A stretch of 59,028 nucleotides of DNA from Bacteroidaceae bacterium. GTDB lineage: Bacteria; Bacteroidota; Bacteroidia; Bacteroidales; Bacteroidaceae. A program made the translations under genes and the position numbers. Below are positions 34,051-43,411 of the stretch, one piece after another. Position 1 is the stretch's first letter; each line of letters starts with the position of its first letter. The notes under the pieces are model-generated. The model was not told the DNA's origin. It saw only the letters and a program-made list of their open reading frames with translations, and did no database searches. The DNA lies in the NCBI GenBank assembly GCA_017622815.1, contig JAGAQH010000019.1, forward strand, positions 1 to 59,028. The letters run 5' to 3'.

Positions 34051-34739
34051 AGTAGGTTCTTGGGCTTGGTGGCTTGAAACTCTTTTAGGTAGAAAGGCTC
34101 GAAGTATGCCGTAGATACTGTCTCGCCTCTTCTCAACCGCTGCTCGGCCAGTGGTGCGGCATTGCTGGCCAACGGGTGTATGCCGTCTATGAATATGGCA
34201 TTGGGGTGCGTGATGACTTCCTTGCACTTGCCGCTGCCGTTGCCGAAGAATACCACAGGGCCGCGTTCCAGATATTCAAGATACGTGTTCCCGTCCACAA
34301 TGTCGGCCTGTATGCCGCGTATCTCCTTCAGGCTACGGTCGTAGACCGCGGAGTAGACCTCCATCCTTCTGGCGTCTATCATGGGAACGAGCAATGAATT
34401 CTCGGGAATCTCCTCATGGTACAGGAGCACTGGCACGCAGAGCAACTGCAGGGTGGGTATGGATACGAGGGGTACGTTGCGCCCGTATGCCACGCCCTTT
34501 GCCATGCTTACTCCTATGCGCAATCCTGTATAACTGCCGGGACCTTCGCTCACCGCCACGGCATCCAACGGGATGGCATGGCTTTCGGCAAAGGAGAGCG
34601 CCTCCTGTACGAACAGACCGCACTGAACGGCATGCGAGGGTCCCTCGTAGTCTTCTTTGCGGAAGATTACGTGGTTATCCTCTGCCACGGCCACCGAACA
34701 TACGTTGGTGCTCGTTTCTATGCTGAGTATTGTTGCCAA
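34047..34739 (-). CDS. tsaB: tRNA threonylcarbamoyladenosine synthesis protein TsaB
   Basis: 230 residues. TsaB pairs with TsaD for the t6A37 modification of tRNAs reading ANN codons. The family start ATILSIETSTNVCSVAV, then SEGPGSYTGLRIGVSMAKGVAYG and LLVPMIDARRMEVYSAVYD are all present. The start codon is TTG: the first possible codon after the gmk stop in this frame, and the homologous N-terminus begins exactly there. The gene is 2 bp from gmk and overlaps DUF4290 by 4. Confidence 0.95.
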   Translation of the reverse strand: MATILSIETSTNVCSVAVAEDNHVIFRKEDYEGPSHAVQCGLFVQEALSFAESHAIPLDAVAVSEGPGSYTGLRIGVSMAKGVAYGRNVPLVSIPTLQLLCVPVLLYHEEIPENSLLVPMIDARRMEVYSAVYDRSLKEIRGIQADIVDGNTYLEYLERGPVVFFGNGSGKCKEVITHPNAIFIDGIHPLASNAAPLAEQRLRRGETVSTAYFEPFYLKEFQATKPKNLL

Positions 34740-34741
34740 TG

Positions 34742-35317
34742 TTATTCTGCGTTTAAGAAATTGCTTATTGCCTTCAGCGTCTCGGCCTTGGCGGTGTCCA
34801 GATCGTCGTTCACGATGATGCGGTCAAACTGCGGGGCGAAGGACATTTCGTATTCGGCCTTTGCCAGACGCTCCTCTATCTGTTCGGGGCTGTCCGTAGC
34901 ACGTCCAACGAGACGCTTTCTCAGTTCGTCCACGCTGGGAGGCTGGATGAATAGCGCCAAGGCATGCTCGCCATAGAACTTCTTCACGTTGATTCCGCCC
35001 TTTATGTCTATGTCGAAGATTACGTTCTTGCCGCTCTTCAACTGTTCCTCCACCTGGCTCTTCAGTGTACCGTAGTAGCGGTCGGTGTAGACCTCCTCGT
35101 ACTCCAGAAATTCGTCAGCCTCTATCTTGGCCTTGAACTCCTCGGGACTGAGGAAGAAGTATTCCACTCCGTGCTGCTCCGTGCCGCGTGGTGGGCGTGA
35201 TGTTGCGCTGATGCTGAATACCAGATTCAACTCGGGATGCTCCTTGGTGAGCCACTGCACTATGGTGCTTTTGCCGCTACCGCTCGGAGCGCTGAATATA
35301 AGACATTTTCCGTTCAT
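34742..35317 (-). CDS. gmk: Guanylate kinase
   Basis: 191 residues. Phosphorylates GMP to GDP with ATP. Start at 35317 gives MNGKCLIFSAPSGSGKSTIV with the P-loop GPSGSGKS-type SAPSGSGKST. SRPPRGTEQHGVEYFF is the GMP-binding region and VIFDIDIKGG the Walker B. Thirty-seven bases separate it from yicC; the gmk-yicC pairing is widely conserved. Confidence 0.97.
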   Translation of the reverse strand: MNGKCLIFSAPSGSGKSTIVQWLTKEHPELNLVFSISATSRPPRGTEQHGVEYFFLSPEEFKAKIEADEFLEYEEVYTDRYYGTLKSQVEEQLKSGKNVIFDIDIKGGINVKKFYGEHALALFIQPPSVDELRKRLVGRATDSPEQIEERLAKAEYEMSFAPQFDRIIVNDDLDTAKAETLKAISNFLNAE

Positions 35318-35354
35318 TCTGAAATAGTTTTCTTCTGTTTGTCGCCTGAACACG

Positions 35355-36233
35355 TTATAGCACGTTCAGTACCTGTTCCTTTATCTGCTCCAGTTCGTCC
35401 TTCATCATCACCACTATGTTCTGCATTTCCGCCTGGTTTGATTTTGAACCTGTGGTGTTTATCTCCCTGCCCATTTCCTGGGCTATGAAGCCAAGTTTCT
35501 TGCCTTGCCCGTATTCTCCGCTTAGGGTTTCGCGGAAATACTCCAGGTGGTGGAACAGTCGCTGCTTCTCTTCGTTGATGTCCAGTTTCTCTATGTAGAA
35601 GATCATTTCCTGCTCCAGGCGGCCCCTGTCGTACTCTACCTCGGGTATGGTGGAAAGGGCGTCCGTCAGTCGCTGGCGTATCTTCTCGGTACGTGCCTTC
35701 TCGTATGGCTCTATGCTTTTCATCAGGGCCTCGATGTTGTCTGCCTTCTCGCGGAACTTCTGCTCCAGAGCCTTGCCTTCCTGAGTGCGGAACTCCATCA
35801 GTTGGTTCACTGCCTGTTCGGCCACGGAACGGGCCACGTTCCATTCTTCCTCGGCCAGTTCCTCTGCCGTGTCCTGCTTGCTCACAGCATCCGGCAGTCT
35901 CAGTATCACCTCTGTCAGGTTCTCTGGAACGGGTATGCCGTATTCTGTGTTGGCTTCCTGGAACTGCTCCATGTATTTTTTGATGAGCGGAGCGTTCAGC
36001 CTTGCTGCCTGCTCGGTCTCGTCGCGTTCTACCCACAGGGAAAACTCCACCTTGCCTCGCAGGAGGGTGTTGCTTATCATGGCACGCAGTTCCATTTCCT
36101 TCTCGCGGTAGCATACGGCTATGCGTGCCGTCAGGTCCAGGGCCTTGCTGTTCAGGGATTTTATCTCGGCGGTAATCTTCTTGTCGTTGTATGTGGCAGA
36201 AGCCTTACCGTAGCCGGTCATTGAGAGTATCAT
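35355..36233 (-). CDS. yicC: YicC family endoribonuclease
   Basis: 292 residues, family-typical. N-terminus MILSMTGYGKASATYNDKKITAEIKSLNSKALDL and C-terminal DINEEKQRLFHHLEYF...GKKLGFIAQEMGREINTTGSKS are the two conserved domains. YicC proteins have been shown to act as RNA-degrading hexamers in other bacteria. It is first in the reverse-strand operon running to rseP; a TATTTTTG box at 36260-36267 is the likely promoter. Confidence 0.95.
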   Translation of the reverse strand: MILSMTGYGKASATYNDKKITAEIKSLNSKALDLTARIAVCYREKEMELRAMISNTLLRGKVEFSLWVERDETEQAARLNAPLIKKYMEQFQEANTEYGIPVPENLTEVILRLPDAVSKQDTAEELAEEEWNVARSVAEQAVNQLMEFRTQEGKALEQKFREKADNIEALMKSIEPYEKARTEKIRQRLTDALSTIPEVEYDRGRLEQEMIFYIEKLDINEEKQRLFHHLEYFRETLSGEYGQGKKLGFIAQEMGREINTTGSKSNQAEMQNIVVMMKDELEQIKEQVLNVL

Positions 36234-36259
36234 ACCTTATATAATATAAAATTTGTCTG

Positions 36260-36297
36260 CAAAAATAGCAAAAATTCGGCAGAAAAGGCTAACTTTG
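36260..36297. promoter_or_regulatory. Divergent -7 boxes for yicC and nadD
   Basis: Reverse strand TATTTTTG (36260-36267) serves yicC; forward TAACTTTG (36290-36297) serves nadD, whose ATG is 9 bp later. The close spacing implies a very short nadD leader. Confidence 0.5.
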
Positions 36298-36305
36298 TCT
36301 GCGAA

Positions 36306-36908
36306 ATGTGCAAGCATGTGCCAAAAAAGACAATAACGGGAGTGTATGGGGGAAGTTTCAATCCCATACACCTTGGTCACACCTCTATGGCCCGAGAAAT
36401 GCTGCGCCAAGGTCTGGTGGATGAGATGTGGCTGGTGGTCAGTCCCCAGAATCCTCTGAAGGACAATGGCTTGTGGGATGATGCCTTTCGTCTTGAACTT
36501 GCCCGTACGGCGGTCAGCGGCATAGAGTCGGTGGAGGTGTCGGATGTGGAATTCGGTCTGCCCAGGCCCAATTATATGATTACCACGTTAGAGACACTTT
36601 CCCGCAAATTCCCCGACAGGGAGTTCGTGCTGGTCATAGGTATGGACAACTGGGACTGCTTCCATCGTTGGTATCAATGGGAGAAGATACTCGAAGGTTA
36701 TCGTCTCATGGTACTTCCCCGGCAGACGGATGGAGGATGTGCCGATGCACGTCTGGAAATGTATTCGGACCGGGTCACTTTTGTTGACGTGCCGCTGATA
36801 AACCTCAGCAGCACATGGATACGTTCGGAAATCAGCGCCAATCCCCAGTACGATGGTGAGGGACTGGACGCTAATGTGTGGAAAATGATAAGAGAAAAAA
36901 TGCGATGA
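36306..36908 (+). CDS. nadD: Nicotinate-nucleotide adenylyltransferase
   Basis: 200 residues. Makes deamido-NAD from nicotinate mononucleotide and ATP. The nucleotidyltransferase motif GVYGGSFNPIHLGHTSM and the ISSTxIR equivalent (NLSSTWIRSEI) are present, as is VIGMDNWDCFHRWYQWE. The yicC-gmk-nadD neighbourhood is common in Bacteroidetes, here with nadD divergent. Its stop overlaps the MORN gene start by 4 bases. Confidence 0.96.
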   Translation: MCKHVPKKTITGVYGGSFNPIHLGHTSMAREMLRQGLVDEMWLVVSPQNPLKDNGLWDDAFRLELARTAVSGIESVEVSDVEFGLPRPNYMITTLETLSRKFPDREFVLVIGMDNWDCFHRWYQWEKILEGYRLMVLPRQTDGGCADARLEMYSDRVTFVDVPLINLSSTWIRSEISANPQYDGEGLDANVWKMIREKMR

Positions 36909-37558
36909 AAAGGATATTTACGATACTTCTGTCTGCCGTCTTCATGGCTTTGCCTGCCAAGGCACAGCAGACACCGTTGCAGAAATATGATGTTGCTCCC
37001 TGGTCTTTCGAGCACGTCTTTGTGGATTATGTCAAGGACTTCCGCTCGCATCTTATAGACCATGGCGGAGGACAGTATGTCGGACAGGTAGATGACCGCT
37101 ATGCTTTGTGCGGATATGGCCAGTATATCAACGAGGACGGCGACATCATCATAGGAAAGTTCCGTCAGGGAGAACTGATGCAAGGAATAAGCCTTGGCAA
37201 GTATGCCGTCACGGTAGGAAGCCGCGATTTCTATTGCAGTTACAGCCTGGCAACGGGCGAGTTGCAGTATATCTCCAAGCATGGAGGGCGTGAGACCGTG
37301 GAGGTGCCCGATACTGCAGGCTATACCTTCATGTCCCAGACCTTTGCCAATGGCGACAGGTATGTGGGCGAGTTCTATAAGGGGAAGCGTCATGGACTGG
37401 GCATATACTACTATGCCGACGGCGGTTTGTGGTATGGCAGTTTTGTCAACGATATCCGTTGCGGTTTCGGTGCCTGGTTCAAGTTGGACAATGATATGGT
37501 AATAGGCCTTTGGGAAGGCGAGGACGAGCGCAGAAGGGTGTATGTGCCCCTAAGATGA
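36905..37558 (+). CDS. Exported MORN-repeat protein
   Basis: 217 residues with signal peptide MKRIFTILLSAVFMALPAKAQ. The start at 36905 overlaps the nadD stop (ATGA). MORN-type repeats are visible: YVGQVDDRYALCGYGQYI, GDIIIGKFRQGELMQG, GDRYVGEFYKGKRHGLGIYYY and GGLWYGSFVNDIRCGFGAW. Such repeats usually mediate binding. Location periplasmic or surface. Role unknown; translational coupling to nadD is probably only organisational. Confidence 0.85.
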   Translation: MKRIFTILLSAVFMALPAKAQQTPLQKYDVAPWSFEHVFVDYVKDFRSHLIDHGGGQYVGQVDDRYALCGYGQYINEDGDIIIGKFRQGELMQGISLGKYAVTVGSRDFYCSYSLATGELQYISKHGGRETVEVPDTAGYTFMSQTFANGDRYVGEFYKGKRHGLGIYYYADGGLWYGSFVNDIRCGFGAWFKLDNDMVIGLWEGEDERRRVYVPLR

Positions 37559-37565
37559 TAGTGCT

Positions 37566-38645
37566 ATGGTAAACATTTCTCTCATAGGTCTTGGCCAGCG
37601 GGGACAGGTTACTCTCGAGCGCCTTGGGCGTGTGCCGAATGCCAATGTCATGGTCAAGTGCGACGTCGAGACGGACTGGCGCGAGGCGGCCACCCATCCC
37701 GATGTGGATCTGGTGTGGATATGCACTCCGTGGGAATGGCACATGCGTATGGCCGTAACAGCCATGCAGGCAGGAAAGGATGTTGCCCTGGAGGTTCCTG
37801 CCGCCATGACGGTGGCAGATTGCGAGACTCTGGTCAGGGTGGCACGCGAGACCGGCAGGCACTGCGTCATGCTGGAGAACTGTTGCTACGACACGTGGCA
37901 CCTCGGAGTCAGGGAGATGGTGCGCCGTGGCATGCTTGGCCGTGTCAAGCATCTTGAAGGGGCCTATGCGCACACTGTGCCTGAAGGCTGGATGCGTGCC
38001 CACGGGCGCAGGCAGGGTGGCAATCCCTATCCTACGCATGCCTTGGGGCCCATGTGCCAGTTGTTGCCGGAAGGGGACACTCTGGACTATCTCGTTTCCC
38101 TCTCCTCCCCAATCCCCGGCGACCATACCAATACTTCGCTGATCCGCTCCGTTTCTGGCGTGAGCATGCTTCTGCATTACGATATCTCCACGCCGCGTCC
38201 CTACAGCCGTATGCAGACGGTGTGTGGTACATTGGGCTTCCTGCAGAAGTATCCTCTGCCCACCGTGCATCTGGAGATGGGGAAGGACGTGATGGAACTT
38301 AGTGGCGATGAGGCTGTGGAATACGTTGAGGGCTTCATTCCTCCACATTTCAAGAGCATGATAGACGAGGGTAGGGCCATAGGTGTACCCAATGTGATGA
38401 ACTATATGATGGACCGTCGCCTGTTGGATGCCATTGAGCAAATACGCCAGGCACGTGCCGAGGGCCGCCCCGAACCGGTGTGCCTGGATATGGATGTCTA
38501 CGATGCGGCCCTGTGGTCGTCCGTAATAGAACTGACGGACATGTCTGCACGCAGGGGTTCTGCTCCTGTAATGTTCCCCCGTTTTGCCCTCCCCGAGGAC
38601 AAGGGCGAGTCACCGAGGGTGACAAGGGCGAGTCACCGAGGGTGA
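37566..38645 (+). CDS. Gfo/Idh/MocA family protein, GH109-like
   Basis: 359 residues. An N-terminal NAD-binding fold (MVNISLIGLGQRGQVTL...VDLVWICTPWEWHMRMAVTAM) and the GH109 pattern of alpha-N-acetylgalactosaminidases: ENCCYDTWHLGVREMVRRG, GAYAHTVPEGW, THALGPMCQLL, DYLVSLSSP, ISTPRPYSRMQTVCGTLG. GH109 enzymes are NAD-dependent glycosidases, usually exported with a Tat signal; this one has no signal peptide, so it may act inside the cell on small substrates. Its last ~15 codons (DKGESPRVTRASHRG) are made of a 23-bp tandem repeat that continues past the stop. Confidence 0.85.
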   Translation: MVNISLIGLGQRGQVTLERLGRVPNANVMVKCDVETDWREAATHPDVDLVWICTPWEWHMRMAVTAMQAGKDVALEVPAAMTVADCETLVRVARETGRHCVMLENCCYDTWHLGVREMVRRGMLGRVKHLEGAYAHTVPEGWMRAHGRRQGGNPYPTHALGPMCQLLPEGDTLDYLVSLSSPIPGDHTNTSLIRSVSGVSMLLHYDISTPRPYSRMQTVCGTLGFLQKYPLPTVHLEMGKDVMELSGDEAVEYVEGFIPPHFKSMIDEGRAIGVPNVMNYMMDRRLLDAIEQIRQARAEGRPEPVCLDMDVYDAALWSSVIELTDMSARRGSAPVMFPRFALPEDKGESPRVTRASHRG

Positions 38646-38689
38646 CAGGGGCGAGTCACCGAGGACAACAAGGACGAGTCACCCGGGAC
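38598..38689 (+). repeat. Four 23-bp tandem repeats across the end of the GH109-like gene
   Basis: Units of about GACAAGGGCGAGTCACCGAG plus GGT or GAC start at 38598, 38621, 38644 and 38667. The stop codon (38643-38645) is created at the junction of units two and three, so the C-terminus is repeat-derived. Confidence 0.85.
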
Positions 38690-38749
38690 AACAAAATCCT
38701 GATGTCCGGACGGCGGAATCCGAGCCTCCGGCTTTCAATAGAAAAACAG

Positions 38750-38788
38750 CAAGGGATGCTTTCATTACGCATGTGAAAGCATCCCTTG
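38750..38788 (-). terminator. Terminator of rpoD
   Basis: CAAGGGATGCTTTCA (38750-38764) pairs perfectly with 38774-38788. On the reverse strand the stem is followed by CTGTTTTTC. It lies 28 bp after the rpoD stop. Confidence 0.85.
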
Positions 38789-38816
38789 CCTGTATTGTGT
38801 GTGACGGGTGTATGTC

Positions 38817-39677
38817 CTAACCCAGGTATGAGCGCAGTATGCCGGTCTTGTTGGCATTGCGGAGTTTGCGGATGGCCTTTTCCCTGATCTGGCGCACTCG
38901 TTCTCTGGTCAGACCGAAGCGGTCGCCTATTTCCTCCAGAGTCATCTCCGGCTGCGCTATACCGAAACTCATTTCTATGATGTCGCGCTCTCGCTCGTTG
39001 AGAATTTCCAGTGCGCGAGAAATCTCCATCTGCAGGCTCTCGTTTATGAGGGTGTGGTCGGCGGCCGGAGCATCGGTGTTCTCCATTACGTCCAGAGGGC
39101 TGTTGTCCTCGCCCTCCACGAAGGGTGCGTCCACACTGACGTGGCGTCCGCTGGCACGCAGGCTGTCGTTGATCTTCTCGGGAACCTCGTTTACCAGTTC
39201 TGCCAACTCTTCAGGGCTGGGTTTGCGCTCGAACTCCTGTTCGAACTTGGTGATGGCCTTGCTTATCTTGTTTACGGCGCTGACCTGGTTCAGGGGCAGA
39301 CGCACGATGCGGCTCTGCTCTGCCAGTGCCTGCAGGATGGTCTGGCGAATCCACCATACGGCATAACTGATGAACTTGAAACCGCGGGTTTCGTCGAACT
39401 TCTCTGCGGCCTTGATGAGGCCTACGTTACCCTCGTTGATGAGGTCGGGGAGACTGAGACCCTGGTTCTGGTACTGTTTTGCCACAGATACCACAAAGCG
39501 CAGGTTGCTCTTTACCAAAATGTCCAGTGCCTGGCGGTCGCCCTTGCGTATCCGCTGGCTGAGTTCCACTTCCTCTTCTACGGTCAGAAGTTGCTCGCGT
39601 CCTATTTCCTGAAGATACTTGTCCAGTGACTGGCTGTCGCGGCTGGTGATGCTCTTGGTGATTTTTAGTTGTCTCAT
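38817..39677 (-). CDS. rpoD: Primary RNA polymerase sigma factor, Bacteroidetes type
   Basis: 286 residues, the short form typical of Bacteroidetes. Region 2 has [38 protein letters not shown] and [16 protein letters not shown]; region 3 [10 protein letters not shown]; region 4 [46 protein letters not shown]. This factor reads the TTG/TAnnTTTG promoters seen across the window. The gene has its own matching promoter (39747-39777) and terminator. Confidence 0.97.
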   Translation of the reverse strand: MRQLKITKSITSRDSQSLDKYLQEIGREQLLTVEEEVELSQRIRKGDRQALDILVKSNLRFVVSVAKQYQNQGLSLPDLINEGNVGLIKAAEKFDETRGFKFISYAVWWIRQTILQALAEQSRIVRLPLNQVSAVNKISKAITKFEQEFERKPSPEELAELVNEVPEKINDSLRASGRHVSVDAPFVEGEDNSPLDVMENTDAPAADHTLINESLQMEISRALEILNERERDIIEMSFGIAQPEMTLEEIGDRFGLTRERVRQIREKAIRKLRNANKTGILRSYLG

Positions 39678-39746
39678 TCCGGAGGTTTTTGTTGTTTGTT
39701 ATCCTGTTGTCCCGACGAAAGTGCCGTGACTACATATTTCAGCCCG

Positions 39747-39777
39747 CAAAGCTACGCTTTTTTGTTGGAATTGCCAA
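39747..39777 (-). promoter_or_regulatory. rpoD promoter
   Basis: Reverse strand: TTG (39775-39777), 20-nt spacer, TAGCTTTG (39747-39754). The gene starts 70 bp downstream. Confidence 0.65.
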
Positions 39778-39840
39778 GGAAATGGCGATGAAATGTTAAA
39801 ATGAGCCCCGAAATAAAAGTATTTTGGCGCATCCGGGCAG

Positions 39841-39868
39841 TTGGTACGGCATTATTTCTTACCTTTGC
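39841..39868 (+). promoter_or_regulatory. glyS promoter
   Basis: TTG (39841-39843), 17-nt spacer, TACCTTTG (39861-39868); the ATG at 39888 follows 19 bp later. This also argues against using the longer in-frame start at 39801. Confidence 0.7.
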
Positions 39869-39887
39869 GCGAAAAATATTTACGATA

Positions 39888-41432
39888 ATGGCACAACAAG
39901 AAGACGTTTTCAAGAAAATCATTTCCCATTGTAAGGAATATGGCTTTGTTTTCCCCTCAAGCGACATATACGACGGTCTGGGCGCAGTGTACGACTATGG
40001 CCAGAACGGCGTTGAACTGAAGAACAACATCAAGCAGTACTGGTGGCAGTCCATGGTATTGCTCCACGAGAACATCGTGGGTATCGATGCCGCCATTTTC
40101 ATGCACCCCACCGTATGGAAGGCCAGCGGACATGTGGACGCTTTCAACGATCCCCTGATTGACAACAAGGACAGCAAGAAGCGCTATCGCGCCGACGTGC
40201 TGATAGAGGACCAGTTGGCAAAGTACGACGAGAAGATTGACAAAGAGGTGCAGAAGGCCGCCAAGAAGTACGGCGAGGCTTTCAACGAAGCAGAGTTCCG
40301 TGCCACCAATGCACGCGTGCTGGAGAACCAGCAGAAGCGCGATGCCTTGCACGAGCGCTTTGCCAAGGCTCTGAACGACGGTGACCTGGCCGAACTCCGC
40401 CAGATTATCCTGGATGAGGAGATTGCATGCCCCATCAGCGGCACCAGAAACTGGACAGAAGTACGTCAGTTCAACCTGATGTTCTCCACCGAGATGGGTT
40501 CCACCGCCGATGGCGCCAACAAGGTGTACCTTCGTCCCGAGACCGCTCAGGGTATCTTCGTAAACTACCTGAACGTGCAGAAGACCGGACGCATGAAGTT
40601 GCCCTTCGGCATAGCACAGATAGGCAAGGCCTTCCGCAACGAGATCGTAGCACGCCAGTTCATTTTCCGCATGCGCGAGTTCGAGCAGATGGAGATGCAG
40701 TTCTTCGTTAAGCCCGGCACGGAACTGGATTGGTTCGGCCAGTGGAAGCAGACACGTATGGCATGGCACCAGGCCCTTGGTTTCGGCGCCGACAACTACC
40801 GTTTCCACGACCACGACAAGTTGGCCCACTATGCCAATGCCGCTACCGACATCGAGTTCCACATGCCCTTCGGTTTCAAGGAGGTAGAGGGTATCCACTC
40901 TCGTACCAACTTCGACCTTTCCAGCCATGCCAAGTACAGCGGCAAGAAGATAGAGTACTTCGACCCCGAGACAAACGAGTCATACACTCCGTACGTTATC
41001 GAGACCTCTATCGGTGTAGACCGCATGTTCCTGTCCATCATGTGCCACAGTTATGAGGAGCAGCAGTTGCCCGACGGACAGACACGTACCGTCCTGCACC
41101 TGCCCGCAGCCCTGGCTCCCGTCAAGTTGGCGGTGTTCCCCCTGACCAAGAAGGACGGCATGCCCGAGAAGGCTCAGGAGATCATGAACGACCTGCGCTT
41201 CCACTTCAACTGCAAGTACGAGGAGAAGGACCAGATAGGCAAGCGCTACCGTCGTATGGACGCCATCGGCTGCCCCTTCTGCGTTACCGTTGACCAGCAG
41301 ACTTTGGAGGACAACACCGTCACCCTGCGTGAGCGCGACAGCATGGAGCAGCGCCGTGTGCACATCTCTGAACTCCGCGGCATCATCGAGGACCAGGTGA
41401 GCATCACCAGCCTGCTGAAGAAGTTGCTCTAA
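39888..41432 (+). CDS. glyS: Glycyl-tRNA synthetase (single-chain type)
   Basis: 514 residues, dimeric eukaryote/archaea-like GlyRS. Motifs: FVFPSSDIYDGLGAVYDYGQNGVELKNNIKQYWW at the N-terminus, FNLMFSTEMGS and RPETAQGIFVNY, FGIAQIGKAFRNEI, the class II motif 2 FRMREFEQMEMQFF, and GVDRMFLSIM. The C-terminal anticodon-binding domain follows (APVKLAVFPLTKKDGMPEKAQEIM). The start at 39888 is supported by the promoter at 39841-39868. Confidence 0.97.
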   Translation: MAQQEDVFKKIISHCKEYGFVFPSSDIYDGLGAVYDYGQNGVELKNNIKQYWWQSMVLLHENIVGIDAAIFMHPTVWKASGHVDAFNDPLIDNKDSKKRYRADVLIEDQLAKYDEKIDKEVQKAAKKYGEAFNEAEFRATNARVLENQQKRDALHERFAKALNDGDLAELRQIILDEEIACPISGTRNWTEVRQFNLMFSTEMGSTADGANKVYLRPETAQGIFVNYLNVQKTGRMKLPFGIAQIGKAFRNEIVARQFIFRMREFEQMEMQFFVKPGTELDWFGQWKQTRMAWHQALGFGADNYRFHDHDKLAHYANAATDIEFHMPFGFKEVEGIHSRTNFDLSSHAKYSGKKIEYFDPETNESYTPYVIETSIGVDRMFLSIMCHSYEEQQLPDGQTRTVLHLPAALAPVKLAVFPLTKKDGMPEKAQEIMNDLRFHFNCKYEEKDQIGKRYRRMDAIGCPFCVTVDQQTLEDNTVTLRERDSMEQRRVHISELRGIIEDQVSITSLLKKLL

Positions 41433-41475
41433 TCCCTAAATCCATATCCACCCTTTAAGGCAAATAGGAGAGTTG

Positions 41476-42147
41476 ATGAAGAAATATCTGTATATACTGT
41501 TGGCGGCAGTCCTGGGCTTGGCCTCTTGTAGCGAGACGGACAATACCTACAAACCCTATGAAAACTGGCAAAGCCGCAATGCCAAGTGGTACGAAGACAC
41601 CGTCCAGGTGGCACGCCAGGCCATAGCGCAGGCACAGGCCGAGTATGGCGAAGAATGGGAAGACCACTGCCAATGGCGCATGTATAAGTCGCTGTTCAAG
41701 TCTCCCGGTTCCACCGGACCTCTTACGGACAGCATCTGTGTCCGTATTCTGGAGCGTGGTGCAGACCCCTCGGGAAAGGGTTCTCCTGCTTACAACGATT
41801 CGGTGCACATCAGTTACAGAGGCTGGATGATGCCCGTCTATAACTATACGGGCAATGGTTCGGAGATGGGCATGGTCCAGGATGTCTTCGATACAAGTTA
41901 TTTCGGAGACTACAATCCTGAAACCGCTGCACCCACTCTGATGAGCGTGCGCAATCTTATAGAAGGTTTCAGTACCGCCATCCAGTATATGGTGGAAGGC
42001 GACGATTGGATGGTATTCATCCCCTACACCCTGGCTTACGGCAGCGAGGGAAGCGGAAAGATTCCCGGTTATTCCACACTCCAGTTCCGTGTCCACATGG
42101 TGCGCTGGTATGAAAGCGGTACAGGTACTCCGGGCGGATGGGAATAA
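41476..42147 (+). CDS. FKBP-type peptidyl-prolyl isomerase lipoprotein
   Basis: 223 residues. ATG at 41476, with AGGAG 6-10 bases before it, gives MKKYLYILLAAVLGLASCSE, a lipobox with Cys18, so the protein is lipid-anchored in the envelope. The C-terminal half is FKBP-like: NDSVHISYRGWM, VFDTSYFG, LIEGFSTAIQYMVEGDDWMVFIPYTLAYG and STLQFRVHMV. It is predicted to assist folding of exported proteins. It lies 43 bp after glyS and ends at a strong terminator. Confidence 0.9.
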   Translation: MKKYLYILLAAVLGLASCSETDNTYKPYENWQSRNAKWYEDTVQVARQAIAQAQAEYGEEWEDHCQWRMYKSLFKSPGSTGPLTDSICVRILERGADPSGKGSPAYNDSVHISYRGWMMPVYNYTGNGSEMGMVQDVFDTSYFGDYNPETAAPTLMSVRNLIEGFSTAIQYMVEGDDWMVFIPYTLAYGSEGSGKIPGYSTLQFRVHMVRWYESGTGTPGGWE

Positions 42148-42195
42148 GGCTTGCCCCCCCCCGCCGAAGGGGCATGGCGAGATAAAGACATAATC

Positions 42196-42236
42196 AAAGG
42201 AGGTCATCTTCGTGGTGAAGATGACCTCCTTTTTTG
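42196..42236 (+). terminator. Terminator of the FKBP lipoprotein gene
   Basis: AAAGGAGGTCATCTTC (42196-42211) pairs perfectly with GAAGATGACCTCCTTT (42217-42232), followed by TTTT. It also separates the convergent asd gene. Confidence 0.9.
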
Positions 42237-42277
42237 TGGTATGCTATGCAATGTTATGCCATGCGACGCTCATTGCC

Positions 42278-43294
42278 TTACCCCTGGAACTTGGGGTCGT
42301 TCTGTATGAGCCATTCGGCTATCTGTACGGCGTTGAGGGCGGCACCCTTCTTTATCTGGTCGCTCACCAGCCAGAAGGTGAGGCCGTTGGGGTTGCTGAT
42401 GTCCTTGCGGATACGGCCCACGTAGACATCGTCGCATCCCTCCAGGAAGAGGGGCATGGGGTATTCCTTCTTCTCGGGCTCGTCCTGAAGGCGCAGGCCG
42501 TTGCCGTTGCGTACAGCCTCCTTGAACTCCTCCACGCTTACGGGACGCTCGGTCTCTGCCCAGATGGCCTCAGAGTGGCAACGCAGAGAGGGCACGCGAA
42601 CGCACATGGCTGAGCAGTCGGCATCGGTGTGCATGATCTTCTTTGTCTCGTGGAACATCTTCATCTCCTCCTTGGTGTAACCGTTGTCGGTGAACACGTC
42701 AATCTGGGGGATTACGTTGAAGGCCAACTGGTATGCGAACTTCTCCACGGTGGGTTTCTCGCCGGCCAGCACCTGGCGGTACTGCTCGAACAGTTCTGCC
42801 ATGGCGGCGGCGCCGGCACCGCTGGCAGCCTGATAACTGGCCACGTGGATGCGGCGGATGTGGCTGATGTTCTCCAGAGCCTGCAGGGCCACTACCATCA
42901 TGATGGTGGTGCAGTTGGGGTTGGCTATGATGCCGCGGGGGCGGTCCAGTGCGTCCTTGGCATTGCACTCGGGCACTACCAGGGGCACGTCCTCGTCCAT
43001 GCGGAATGCACTGGAGTTGTCTATCATCACGGCACCGTGCTTGGTGATGGTCTCGGCAAACTCCTTGCTCGTGCCGCCACCGGCGCTGGTGAAGGCGATG
43101 TCCACGCCCTTGAAGTCATCGTTGTGCTGGAGGAGTTTCACTTCTATCTCCTTGCCACGGAAGGTGTATTTGGTTCCGGCGCTGCGCTGGCTGCCGAAAA
43201 GCAACAGTTCGTCAATGGGGAAGTTGCGTTCATCCAGAACGCGCAGGAATTCCTGACCTACGGCACCGCTGGCGCCTACAATCGCTACTCTCAT
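42278..43294 (-). CDS. asd: Aspartate-semialdehyde dehydrogenase
   Basis: 338 residues. Reduces aspartyl phosphate to the semialdehyde, feeding lysine, threonine, methionine and diaminopimelate synthesis. Seen: NADP site [17 protein letters not shown], the catalytic Cys in [26 protein letters not shown], and the late [20 protein letters not shown] with its catalytic His. It stands alone; a TAATTTTG box lies at 43341-43348 on the reverse strand. Confidence 0.97.
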   Translation of the reverse strand: MRVAIVGASGAVGQEFLRVLDERNFPIDELLLFGSQRSAGTKYTFRGKEIEVKLLQHNDDFKGVDIAFTSAGGGTSKEFAETITKHGAVMIDNSSAFRMDEDVPLVVPECNAKDALDRPRGIIANPNCTTIMMVVALQALENISHIRRIHVASYQAASGAGAAAMAELFEQYRQVLAGEKPTVEKFAYQLAFNVIPQIDVFTDNGYTKEEMKMFHETKKIMHTDADCSAMCVRVPSLRCHSEAIWAETERPVSVEEFKEAVRNGNGLRLQDEPEKKEYPMPLFLEGCDDVYVGRIRKDISNPNGLTFWLVSDQIKKGAALNAVQIAEWLIQNDPKFQG

Positions 43295-43402
43295 CGTTTA
43301 TCTTTTTTTGTTTTGATTACTCTGTTTGATAATTTGCGTGCAAAATTACGGAAAATATTATAAATAAGGTGTACTCTTGCCTATAAATAGCACAAAAAAC
43401 CT

Positions 43403-43410
43403 TACCTTTG
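43403..43410 (+). promoter_or_regulatory. -7 box TACCTTTG beside the antiporter start
   Basis: TACCTTTG ends one base before the ATG at 43412. Transcription would begin around or after that ATG, so either the message is nearly leaderless or translation starts at the next in-frame ATG, 43433. The TTG at 43377-43379 is 23 nt away, longer than usual. Confidence 0.5.
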
Positions 43411-43411
43411 C

